This document shows positions 34,857 through 42,917 of a stretch of DNA of 64,000 nt, piece by piece; within the stretch, counting starts at the first letter, position 1, and the number at the start of each line of letters is the position of its first letter. The notes beneath the pieces are model-generated. The model made no database searches. It saw only the letters and a list, made by a program, of their open reading frames with translations, and was not told the origin of the DNA. Location of the stretch: contig NZ_BGNG01000012.1 in the NCBI RefSeq assembly GCF_003203515.1, forward strand, positions 54,770 to 118,769, given 5' to 3'. Source of the DNA: Glaciecola sp. KUL10 (GTDB lineage: Bacteria; Pseudomonadota; Gammaproteobacteria; Enterobacterales; Alteromonadaceae). The position numbers and the translations under genes were made by a program.

Positions 34857-36186
34857 TCAGATGAAAATTCTATCCTTGTTTCTGTCATTGCTGCTTATAA
34901 ATGCTTGTTCAAAACCAAGTGAAAGTGAGCAAACTTCCTTGGACATAACGGCTGATCATCAACAAGCCAACCAACATTTACTTTCAATTCTGACTATAAA
35001 AAACACAAGCACGCTAGCGTTCGAAAACGTGCCAGTGACGGTGACGAGAGAACAGCTAATCAACGAGATAGCAACTGAAGAGCTTCAGGCTAAGGCTATT
35101 TTAAACCCTCGCCTTAGCTTGATTACTGATGGCCAACGCCTAACTAGCCAACAAGACGATCTAAACGCTGATGGAAAATGGGATGAATTGGTGTTTTTAA
35201 TAGATTTACCAGCTAATGATGAGGTGCTCATCCGTGTTGAAAGCCTTCCTACTATTAAAATGGTGCCACTAAACAACAGCACCAATATCCGTTTTGCAAA
35301 ATTTTCTAATCCCGAGAAAACAAGCGCTACAGAACTTTCAGTTTTATCGCGCAGTGCACAAGGCCTTGCTAATGACTTTGCCCGCCAATTTCAAATGGAA
35401 GGTCCATCATGGGAAAATCAACGAATTGGTTTTCGCTCATATTTTGACGAACGCAATGGTTTTGACATTTTTGGCAAAACACATTCTGATTTAGTATTAG
35501 ACACAGTAGGACTTGGGCAAAATTACCATGAAATGCAAGACTGGGGAATGGATATCCTCAAGGTAGGACGCTCTTTAGGCGCTGGCGGATTAGCATTTGT
35601 TGACCCGTTGGCTAATGATATTGAGCAAAGATATAAGCGCCTTAGTCAAGCGAAAACAAGTCGCTTCACCCTAGTTAAAGAAGGGCCAATAAGGAGTATT
35701 TTCGACATTGATTACCACGCATTAAGTTTTAATGGAGCGATCTTCGATTTAAAGCATCGTATTTCAATATGGTCAAAGCAAGACCATTATGTTGGCCAGG
35801 TTACAATCAGCGAGTCTAGCTCCCTCCCTTTCTCGTTAGCAGTTGGGATTGTAAACTTTCATGATGCAAATTTAGATAGAATTAAAGCAGAAGGTACAAG
35901 TCTATTGAGCACTTTCGGTCTGCAAGCTGAGCTGAACACGTCACTGGGCATGGCTGTTTTATCTCGCGCAAACCAGCATAGTTCATTTGACTCAATCGGT
36001 GAATCAGTAACAGGCATTGAACGATCAGAACTGAGCATTTTTAAGCCCAAAGTTAATGAAACAATAGAGTATCGGTTCTACGCAATTTGGCAACCGCGGT
36101 TTAAAAACATCGACTCAATAGATGCATTTACAAGTAAAATGAAGCGTGAAACCGAAATGCTAAGAAGTATTGAATTCTCATTCTAA
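34846..36186 (+). CDS. DUF4861 lipoprotein
   Basis: A 446-residue protein with a lipoprotein signal (lipobox INAC, cysteine at about residue 21). The DUF4861 core is visible: VGLGQNYHEMQDWGMDILKV followed by GRSLGAGGLA. The start is at 34846, overlapping kduD by 11 bases, because AGGAAAG is well placed before it; ATG 34861 is a weaker alternative. DUF4861 proteins often occur in bacterial loci for uronic-acid polysaccharides, but I know of no firmly assigned reaction. Its place in the kdu operon suggests a surface or periplasmic role in oligouronide handling. Confidence 0.85.
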   Translation: MKFSQMKILSLFLSLLLINACSKPSESEQTSLDITADHQQANQHLLSILTIKNTSTLAFENVPVTVTREQLINEIATEELQAKAILNPRLSLITDGQRLTSQQDDLNADGKWDELVFLIDLPANDEVLIRVESLPTIKMVPLNNSTNIRFAKFSNPEKTSATELSVLSRSAQGLANDFARQFQMEGPSWENQRIGFRSYFDERNGFDIFGKTHSDLVLDTVGLGQNYHEMQDWGMDILKVGRSLGAGGLAFVDPLANDIEQRYKRLSQAKTSRFTLVKEGPIRSIFDIDYHALSFNGAIFDLKHRISIWSKQDHYVGQVTISESSSLPFSLAVGIVNFHDANLDRIKAEGTSLLSTFGLQAELNTSLGMAVLSRANQHSSFDSIGESVTGIERSELSIFKPKVNETIEYRFYAIWQPRFKNIDSIDAFTSKMKRETEMLRSIEFSF

Positions 36187-36293
36187 ATTCTATTATGAGT
36201 TTAACTGAAGGCTATGCGAGGTGTTGAAAGAATGATATGTTCTTTAATAAACAAAGCACTAAGCTTGTAGTAAAGTCCTGAAAGGAAATCTAT

Positions 36294-36764
36294 ATGAAGT
36301 TTGTAATTTTGGCATTGGTCATCGTCGCCGTCATTTTCTTAATTATGAGAAGTGCCAACAATAAAAAAGATGCGCAAGAAAACATTGCAATTGGCGAGCA
36401 ATTTTTGCTAGAAAATAAAGGCAAAGAAAGTATCACGCAAACCGAGTCTGGCCTGCAATATGAAATTATCTCAAAAGGAGATGGCGAAGCGCACCCTTCT
36501 GCAAACTCAGTAGTTAAAGTGCATTATCACGGTACCTTATTGGATGGCACTGTATTTGACAGCTCCGTCGACCGCGGTGAACCCATCAGCTTTCCATTAA
36601 ACCGAGTGATAAAAGGTTGGACCGAAGGCGTACAACTCATGGTCGTCGGCGATAAGTTTCGCTTTTTTATCCCTTCAGAACTTGCTTATGGAAATCAAGG
36701 TACGGGGGCGATTAAACCTGGTTCAACCTTGGTTTTCGAAGTTGAATTACTCGCTATTGAGTAG
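36294..36764 (+). CDS. Membrane-anchored FKBP-type peptidyl-prolyl isomerase
   Basis: A 156-residue protein with an N-terminal membrane anchor (about residues 3-18) and an FKBP domain. The domain shows VVKVHYHGTLLDGTVFDSS, PLNRVIKGWTEGVQLM and the C-terminal ELAYG with STLVFEVELL, the FKBP signature blocks. A ribosome binding site (GAAAGGAAA) precedes the ATG. It probably assists folding of exported proteins. It lies 107 bases after DUF4861 and converges with the next gene only 5 bases away; it may not belong to the uronate pathway itself. Confidence 0.9.
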   Translation: MKFVILALVIVAVIFLIMRSANNKKDAQENIAIGEQFLLENKGKESITQTESGLQYEIISKGDGEAHPSANSVVKVHYHGTLLDGTVFDSSVDRGEPISFPLNRVIKGWTEGVQLMVVGDKFRFFIPSELAYGNQGTGAIKPGSTLVFEVELLAIE

Positions 36765-36769
36765 CTTAT

Positions 36770-38149
36770 CTATTGAAGTAGTTTTTTCATTGCCACGGTA
36801 AGATTTGTTTGCATTTTTTGCCCTACTCTTCCAAGTTCTGCATATTCTTGTTCTTGATTCATTAATTCTATATCGCTACCGAGACCAATAGCAGCTTGAG
36901 CTACGACGGTGAAAGCTCTTCCACCTTGATAGTTCGGAAGGCATACATGCGCTAGAACAACATTCTCGGTCGCCGAGCGTGTTTCACTTATTCCCCACCC
37001 TATTTTTTGAAACACTCTCCATTCGCCTTGAGTGTGTCTATCCAATATTTTTTTAGCCAATTCAAGATCATTATTGATGTTTTTCGCAGAAATGGCTTGT
37101 GCAATTGCTATCTGTAACATATTGGAGATACCGTTTTTCATACCGCCAATTGGCGAGCTAGCGGACAAAACTGCATTTCCATAGAACAAAACATCTACAT
37201 CCTGCTGTTCTAGATAAGGATGACGAGTTTCTTTATGTGATTGATGAGTGGCTAAGCGTTTTAGCCACTCTGCTTGGGCTAGCGTATACATGGGTTTATT
37301 GCCCGTTAGTCCGCAATCACTGCATCGATATGCTAGATAGCCAGGATCGTCAATCGCGGTTTCGTAATAACGCGTTTCAAGTGAAAGGGCTGTAGTACCT
37401 AAACTTACTATTTCATCGTCAACTTCAAGAGCAAACGGTCCATATGCACCGCGGAAAAAAGCGCCCTGTTGACTTAGATTCAACCACTCTTGGTAAAACA
37501 AATCGGTTAAATAATCACGTCCGGCTATATTGGCAAAAAGACTCGCAAGCGCATTTGAGTCATCAGGTGATAGTCCCGTTTGTTCGTACGAATTAATACT
37601 GCTAATCATATCTGCTATCGCAATGTCGCCAATGAAGGCGTTTGCGCCTAAGGTTTTATTTTGTGCACGTATTTTGGCCATCGCGGCTGAATATGCTTGA
37701 ATTTTTGATGAACTCCATGGCTCATACAACTCAGTTTGTGTATGAGCATTTGCCAAATACCTAAAACCCACATTTTGATCCAGCTGTTTAAAATCAATAA
37801 CCAAGATTTTTCCATCATCGGCGCTTATATTAAAAAACGTCCAATCATGAGCCACACGACTTTCCCAATTGATAAGCTCAGTTTGACTTTGCTTGTTTGT
37901 TTTAAACTTGTTCGCTGGTGAATTTGCATTTTGTGGAGATAAGCAAACACTTGTCATTACATGCGAATAATTTGCCTTAGCCGGCATTATTGGCGTGGCA
38001 TTCATTACTTTATTAAAGTACGTTCCTAAATTCACATTATTGGCTTGATTAGTGACTTTAGTAGTTGCCGTAGCATCGCATGAAATGATTATGAAAGGAG
38101 CGATTAATAGAAGGAAAAAGAGGTTTAGCAAAGACGTATTGCTCACCAT
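36770..38149 (-). CDS. Putative serine hydrolase (beta-lactamase/PBP-like motifs), lipoprotein
   Basis: A 459-residue exported protein with a probable lipobox (IISC, C24). I do not recognise a named family, but the three motifs of the serine beta-lactamase/penicillin-binding superfamily occur in order: SxxK at S146-K149 (PWSSSK), SxN at S184-N186 (ISSINSY) and KxG at K382-G384 (FQKIGWG). After KxG, a strand pattern with VVLAHVCLP and GRAFTVVAQA resembles the strands after KTG in such enzymes. The SxN-KxG gap is long, suggesting an insertion, which includes CSDC at about 276-279. A TGGT-N3-RCCA site lies about 100 bases upstream, so it is likely co-regulated with uronate genes. It may be an esterase or amidase; unproven. 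Confidence 0.6.
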   Translation of the reverse strand: MVSNTSLLNLFFLLLIAPFIIISCDATATTKVTNQANNVNLGTYFNKVMNATPIMPAKANYSHVMTSVCLSPQNANSPANKFKTNKQSQTELINWESRVAHDWTFFNISADDGKILVIDFKQLDQNVGFRYLANAHTQTELYEPWSSSKIQAYSAAMAKIRAQNKTLGANAFIGDIAIADMISSINSYEQTGLSPDDSNALASLFANIAGRDYLTDLFYQEWLNLSQQGAFFRGAYGPFALEVDDEIVSLGTTALSLETRYYETAIDDPGYLAYRCSDCGLTGNKPMYTLAQAEWLKRLATHQSHKETRHPYLEQQDVDVLFYGNAVLSASSPIGGMKNGISNMLQIAIAQAISAKNINNDLELAKKILDRHTQGEWRVFQKIGWGISETRSATENVVLAHVCLPNYQGGRAFTVVAQAAIGLGSDIELMNQEQEYAELGRVGQKMQTNLTVAMKKLLQ

Positions 38150-38250
38150 GAGCAGCTCCTAAATTTTATGGACTCAAGTAAATAAAGTATGAACTATTTA
38201 ATTTAGCTTGTGCACTCCAAATTTTCCCTCGACTGAACGATGGTTATTAA

Positions 38251-38261
38251 TGCCATGACCA
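38251..38261 (-). promoter_or_regulatory. Putative UxuR-like operator, site 3
   Basis: Read on the minus strand this is TGGTCATGGCA, one base off the sites at 28736 and 28954. It lies about 100 bases upstream of the serine-hydrolase-like gene and 140 bases upstream of uxaC. Confidence 0.5.
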
Positions 38262-38331
38262 AAATATCAAAAAATCATTTTCATTCAAATTTAATCAATT
38301 AACCAATCATTTTCTTCCATTAAAACAAGCA

Positions 38332-38361
38332 TTGACTTACAATTAACATAATGCTTACATA
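38332..38361 (+). promoter_or_regulatory. Probable uxaC promoter
   Basis: TTGACT (38332-38337) is followed after 18 bases by TACATA (38356-38361), an acceptable sigma-70 promoter. The operator at 38371-38381 would then lie around the transcription start, where a bound repressor blocks initiation. Confidence 0.45.
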
Positions 38362-38370
38362 GTGGTAAGG

Positions 38371-38381
38371 CGGCATGACCA
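38371..38381 (-). promoter_or_regulatory. Putative UxuR-like operator, site 4
   Basis: On the minus strand TGGTCATGCCG, ten of eleven bases identical to sites 1 and 2, with the same preceding AAAT as site 2. It is 20 bases before the uxaC start codon. Confidence 0.55.
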
Positions 38382-38400
38382 ATTTACATAGAGACAAAAA

Positions 38401-39816
38401 ATGAGCAAACAGCTACATCTGGACGAAATGAGACTCTTTCCAGCAGAGAGTAATGCGAGAGAAATTTGTAAACGCTTGTATAGCGAAGTTAAAGGCTTAC
38501 CAATTATCAGCCCACACGGCCACACGGATCCTAGTTGGTTTGCAAACAACGATAATTTCGAAAATGCGACGTCTCTTTTACTCACCCCCGACCACTATGT
38601 ACTTAGAATGTTATATAGCCAAGGTATTAGCATGCAGCAACTTGGCATTAAAAGCGCATTGGGGGGTAATTACGAACAAGACCCACGCAAAGTATGGCGG
38701 CTTTTTGCAAACAACTATCACCTTTTTAGAGGTACGCCTTCGAGGCTTTGGTTAGATTATGTTTTTGCGAAGGTGTTCGGTTTCACAGAACGTTTAGATG
38801 CATCTACTGCGGATTTATATTTTGACAGAATCAACCAACAACTAAGTCAAGACGCATTTAAGCCTAGAGCTTTATTTGAGCGTTACAACATAGAAGTTAT
38901 CTCGACTACAGAGTCGCCCCTAGATGACTTACGGCACCATCAAAAAATACTTAAATCTGATTGGCAAGGACGCGTGATATCGGCATTTAGGCCCGATCCC
39001 GTTGTTGATCCGGATTTTGAGGGTTTTAACGCCAATATCGATAAATTAGCCCAGATGACGGGTGAGCACTGCGGAGATTTTGATAGTTATATCAAGGCTT
39101 TACTTATTCGTAGAGCATACTTCATAAGCACGGGGGTAACTGCCAGCGACCATGGACACCCAAGCGCAGCAACAGCAGATTTGTCACCTAGCGAATGCGC
39201 TAATTTATATCTGGTAGTACGAAGTGGACACCATAGCGCCGAACAAGCAGAACTATTTCGGGCACAGATGCTCACAGAAATGGCCAAAATGAGCATAAAG
39301 GATGGTCTGATTATGCAAATTCATCCTGGGTCATTCCGAAATCACAACCCAAATTTATTTGAGCATTTTGGGCGTGATAAGGGAGCAGATATTCCCATGC
39401 AAATTGAGTTCGTTAACGCACTCAAGCCACTATTGGATAAGTATGGGAATCACCCACAACTCAGCATTATTCTTTTTACGCTTGATGAAACAGTTTACAG
39501 CCGAGAGCTGGCGCCGTTAGCAGGACACTACCCTGCGATTAAACTCGGGCCGTCATGGTGGTTTCACGACAGTCCTGAAGGCATGAGACGCTTTAGACAG
39601 CAGGTCACAGAAACCGCAGGCTTCTATAATACTGTTGGCTTTAATGATGACACCAGAGCATTTTTGTCGATCCCTGCCCGTCACGATGTGGCGCGGAGAA
39701 TGGATTGTAACTTCTTATCTCAATTAGTTGCAGAGCATCGCTTAGATGAGGATGAAGCATTCGAATTAGCTCATGATTTGAGCTATGGATTAGCCAAAAA
39801 GGCCTACAAATTATGA
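38401..39816 (+). CDS. uxaC: Glucuronate isomerase UxaC
   Basis: UxaC isomerises D-glucuronate to D-fructuronate (and galacturonate to tagaturonate), the first cytoplasmic step. The 471-residue protein equals the E. coli length (470). It has SPHGHTDPSWFANN near residue 38, LMQIHPGSFRNHN and a C-terminal ARRMDCNFLSQLVAEHRL, all typical of the amidohydrolase-fold uronate isomerases. Its stop overlaps the uxuB start (ATGA), and it heads a five-gene operon uxaC-uxuB-dctP-dctQ-dctM with an operator 20 bases upstream. Confidence 0.96.
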   Translation: MSKQLHLDEMRLFPAESNAREICKRLYSEVKGLPIISPHGHTDPSWFANNDNFENATSLLLTPDHYVLRMLYSQGISMQQLGIKSALGGNYEQDPRKVWRLFANNYHLFRGTPSRLWLDYVFAKVFGFTERLDASTADLYFDRINQQLSQDAFKPRALFERYNIEVISTTESPLDDLRHHQKILKSDWQGRVISAFRPDPVVDPDFEGFNANIDKLAQMTGEHCGDFDSYIKALLIRRAYFISTGVTASDHGHPSAATADLSPSECANLYLVVRSGHHSAEQAELFRAQMLTEMAKMSIKDGLIMQIHPGSFRNHNPNLFEHFGRDKGADIPMQIEFVNALKPLLDKYGNHPQLSIILFTLDETVYSRELAPLAGHYPAIKLGPSWWFHDSPEGMRRFRQQVTETAGFYNTVGFNDDTRAFLSIPARHDVARRMDCNFLSQLVAEHRLDEDEAFELAHDLSYGLAKKAYKL

Positions 39817-41414
39817 GTAAAGCCCTCGACGACCAACAGTCATCAAAAATGGCTTCTCTACCAAGGCTGAATAAGCAAAGTGTAGCGCTATGTCAAACAT
39901 TTAAAGGTGAGCACACGCCTACAAGACTGGACACATCCGTGTCACCAAAAGTGGTTCACTTAGGCATCGGTGCATTTCATCGTGCACATCAGGCTGTATT
40001 CACGCAAGATGCTAATGCAGCTCAGCAAACAGGCTCAAAAAACGCAAACGAGCAATGGCGCATAATAGGTGTAAGCTTGCGCAGTAATAGTGTTGCCAAA
40101 CAACTGAATCCACAAGATGGCTTGTACACAGTTGTTGAAAAAGGAACATCGACTCAGTTAAAACTAATCAATGTTATTGATCGGGTTTTGGTTGCGCCTG
40201 AATCAACAGATGCCGTGTTAACTGAATTATCTTGTTCAAACACTCATGTAGTCACACTTACTATTACCGAAAAAGGTTATTGCCACGACCCCGCGAATGG
40301 CACGCTCAACCTAACACATCCTGACATCCAATATGATTTAGTCAACTTAACAAGACCGAAGACGGCGATTGGCTTTTTAGTAAAAGCCATTCAAAACCGA
40401 ATTGACCAAGGCAGAGCACCACTTAGCATACTTAGTTGCGACAATTTACCAAATAATGGTGAATTACTTAAACGCGTAGTTCTTGCGTTTGCGACTCAAG
40501 TAGATCCGGAACTTGCACAGCGAATCTGCGACGACTATTCGTTTATCTCAACCATGGTAGATAGAATCGTGCCTGCTACATCTGATGACGATTTACATGA
40601 GTTCTCGACCATGACCGGCTTGAGCGACCATGGGCTTGTGACAACTGAACCCTTTAAGCAGTGGGTGATAGAAGACAAATTTGTAGGCCGTCGTCCTGCA
40701 TGGGACCTAGCAGGAGCATTGCTTGTCGAAGATGTCCATGCTTTTGAAACCATGAAGCTTCGCTTGCTCAATGGAAGCCATTCGTCTATTGCATACTTGG
40801 GATATCTAGCCGGTAAACGTTATGTTTCTGATGTCATGCAGGATGCAAATTTGGCTGCGCTTATTAAGCGTATTATGATTCAAGAAATACTCCCAAGCGT
40901 AGATGTGCCTAGCGGCATCCAAATACAAAAATACTGCGAGCAATTGTTAGCACGTTTCAACAATGTTCATTTAAAGCATCAAACTTATCAAATCGCAATG
41001 GATGGCTCTCAAAAGCTTCCACAAAGACTTGTCAGAGTAATTGAATATCACCTCCAAACCACACCTAATCAATCTGAGCATTGCAAGGCCATATGTTTGG
41101 TTTTCGCAGCTTGGTGTCATTATGTATCAGGTATCGACCTGCAAGGAGACCCGTTCGATGTGCAAGACCCTTACGCTGAAACCTTAAAGGAAATCCACAT
41201 CAAATTTACAGGTGATGCAAGGTCTTTAGTCGTCGCACTGCTTCGTTTTGAACCTATTTTCGGACAGGTGTTTTTAAACCAAGAAGTGTTGATTGATTTG
41301 ATAAGTGAGCAGTACCAAATGTTACAAACGACCAAAAGTATTCCAAAAACCATTAATGCTTTTTGTTTAAACACCGCAGTAAACATTCATAAGGATGTAT
41401 GTAAAGATGAATAA
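39813..41414 (+). CDS. uxuB: Fructuronate reductase UxuB (mannitol dehydrogenase family)
   Basis: Reduces D-fructuronate to D-mannonate with NADH. The 533-residue protein has the long-chain polyol dehydrogenase pattern: HLGIGAFHRAHQAVF for the cofactor domain, TITEKGYCHD, and the catalytic stretch MKLRLLNGSHSSIAYLGYLAG with K and N-x-x-H. It is about 45 residues longer than E. coli UxuB, partly at the N terminus. UxuB rather than tagaturonate reductase UxaB is chosen because uxuA is in the same regulon. Overlaps uxaC by four bases and dctP by eight. Confidence 0.92.
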   Translation: MSKALDDQQSSKMASLPRLNKQSVALCQTFKGEHTPTRLDTSVSPKVVHLGIGAFHRAHQAVFTQDANAAQQTGSKNANEQWRIIGVSLRSNSVAKQLNPQDGLYTVVEKGTSTQLKLINVIDRVLVAPESTDAVLTELSCSNTHVVTLTITEKGYCHDPANGTLNLTHPDIQYDLVNLTRPKTAIGFLVKAIQNRIDQGRAPLSILSCDNLPNNGELLKRVVLAFATQVDPELAQRICDDYSFISTMVDRIVPATSDDDLHEFSTMTGLSDHGLVTTEPFKQWVIEDKFVGRRPAWDLAGALLVEDVHAFETMKLRLLNGSHSSIAYLGYLAGKRYVSDVMQDANLAALIKRIMIQEILPSVDVPSGIQIQKYCEQLLARFNNVHLKHQTYQIAMDGSQKLPQRLVRVIEYHLQTTPNQSEHCKAICLVFAAWCHYVSGIDLQGDPFDVQDPYAETLKEIHIKFTGDARSLVVALLRFEPIFGQVFLNQEVLIDLISEQYQMLQTTKSIPKTINAFCLNTAVNIHKDVCKDE

Positions 41415-42396
41415 TTACCTAAAAGGCCCACTATTGCTATTCATGCTGATAGTGTTAAGCGCTTGTTCGCAACAATCCCCGCAAGTATCGATAAAGCTAG
41501 GGCATGGTTTAGATACTCAACACCCCGTTCACTTAGGTATGCAGTTCATGGCTGATGAGCTAGCTAAATCATCTAATGGCACGATGAAAATTGATATCTA
41601 TCCTAACCAACAATTAGGAAGCGAACGACAAACATTAGAGTTACTTCAGATAGGCAGTGTAGGAATGACCAAAGTGTCAGCCGCTGTGCTAGAAAACTTT
41701 GCACCAAATGTAAAAGTTGTGAGTCTTCCTTATATTTTCTCAAGCAAAGCACACTCACATGCTGTGATGGATAGTGATATTGGACGAGATTTACTTACTG
41801 AAAGCGAGCAATTTTGGCTTCGAGGGTTAACTTTTTACGATGCTGGGAGTAGAAGCTACTACAGTAACGACAAGCCTATTAACACACCGGATGACCTGAA
41901 AGGTCTGAAGATTCGTGTTCAACCCAGTGTAACCGCAATGAGCATGGTCTCAGCGATGGGGGGAGCTCCAACCCCAATCGCATGGGGTGAATTATATACA
42001 GCTCTGCAACAAGGCGTTGTTGATGGTGCCGAAAATAACCCTCCCAGTTTTTATTACTCACGCCATTACGAAGTTTCGAAGTTCTATTCTATAAATGAAC
42101 ACACCTCAGTACCCGATGTACTTATGATTTCAACACACCTATGGAATCGACTAAATGAACAACAACAAGCTTGGTTACAGGCTGCCGCCGATGCTTCATC
42201 TGTCCATCAACGCAAATTATGGGCAGAAGCAGAAGAAGAAGCATTAAACGCCGTTAAAGCCGCGGGAGTGAAGGTTATTTACCCAGATAAAAAGCCTTTT
42301 GCAGACGCTGTACAAGCAATGTTTGAAGAGTATAAATCTTCGCCAGAAGTTTATGATTATATCAAACGCATAAAAGCCATGGACGTCACACAATGA
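41407..42396 (+). CDS. dctP: TRAP transporter solute-binding lipoprotein DctP, uronate type
   Basis: The periplasmic receptor of a TRAP transporter. I prefer ATG 41407 (MNNYLKGP) to 41395 because AAGGA is better spaced before it; it gives a lipoprotein signal with lipobox LSAC. Family blocks are DDLKGLKIRVQPS, with the carboxylate-binding arginine, and DGAENNPPSFYYSRHYEV. The GAENNPPS form is found in TRAP receptors reported to bind D-glucuronate or D-galacturonate. The operon with uxaC and uxuB supports glucuronate as ligand. Overlaps dctQ by four bases. Confidence 0.93.
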   Translation: MNNYLKGPLLLFMLIVLSACSQQSPQVSIKLGHGLDTQHPVHLGMQFMADELAKSSNGTMKIDIYPNQQLGSERQTLELLQIGSVGMTKVSAAVLENFAPNVKVVSLPYIFSSKAHSHAVMDSDIGRDLLTESEQFWLRGLTFYDAGSRSYYSNDKPINTPDDLKGLKIRVQPSVTAMSMVSAMGGAPTPIAWGELYTALQQGVVDGAENNPPSFYYSRHYEVSKFYSINEHTSVPDVLMISTHLWNRLNEQQQAWLQAAADASSVHQRKLWAEAEEEALNAVKAAGVKVIYPDKKPFADAVQAMFEEYKSSPEVYDYIKRIKAMDVTQ

Positions 42397-42917
42397 ACAA
42401 TCTAGCTCAAACCGAAAACTACCTTTCACAAAAGGTTAGACGCATGCTCGATAACCTTCTTGAGCCAGCGTTAGTCATTATAATCAGTGTGTTAGTCGTT
42501 GCTGTTTTGTGGCAAGTATTTAGCCGTTATGTGTTACAAGCTCCGAGTACGGTAACAGATGAACTGGCCCGATTCTTATTGATTTGGCTAACCTTACTCG
42601 GCGCCGCCTGGGTAGTTGGGCAAAAAGGACACCTAGCGATTGATTTATTAAGTGACCAATTAAGCCCCCCAAAAGCAATTTTCTTGTCTCGTTTATTGTT
42701 ACTACTGATGGCTATTTTCGCCATTGGCGTTTTAATTATTGGCGGTTTAAACCTCGTTCAAATAACCCTGACCCTAGAACAAACATCTACCGTACTTCAG
42801 CTACCCATGGGCTACATCTATTTGGCTTTGCCGGTTAGCGGCATTTTTATCGTTGCATATTGCGTATGCCTAGCATTAGCCCCAATGGATGAACAAACAC
42901 AAAAGGAGATTCAATAA
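42393..42917 (+). CDS. dctQ: TRAP transporter small permease DctQ
   Basis: A 174-residue protein with four hydrophobic segments, the standard DctQ layout. The blocks VFSRYVLQAPSTVTDELARFLLIWLTLLG, seen in two halves either side of the TVTDE turn, and AWVVGQKGHLAIDLL are the family signature. It pairs with DctM in the inner membrane. The stop and the dctM start overlap as TAATG. Confidence 0.93.
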   Translation: MNNLAQTENYLSQKVRRMLDNLLEPALVIIISVLVVAVLWQVFSRYVLQAPSTVTDELARFLLIWLTLLGAAWVVGQKGHLAIDLLSDQLSPPKAIFLSRLLLLLMAIFAIGVLIIGGLNLVQITLTLEQTSTVLQLPMGYIYLALPVSGIFIVAYCVCLALAPMDEQTQKEIQ

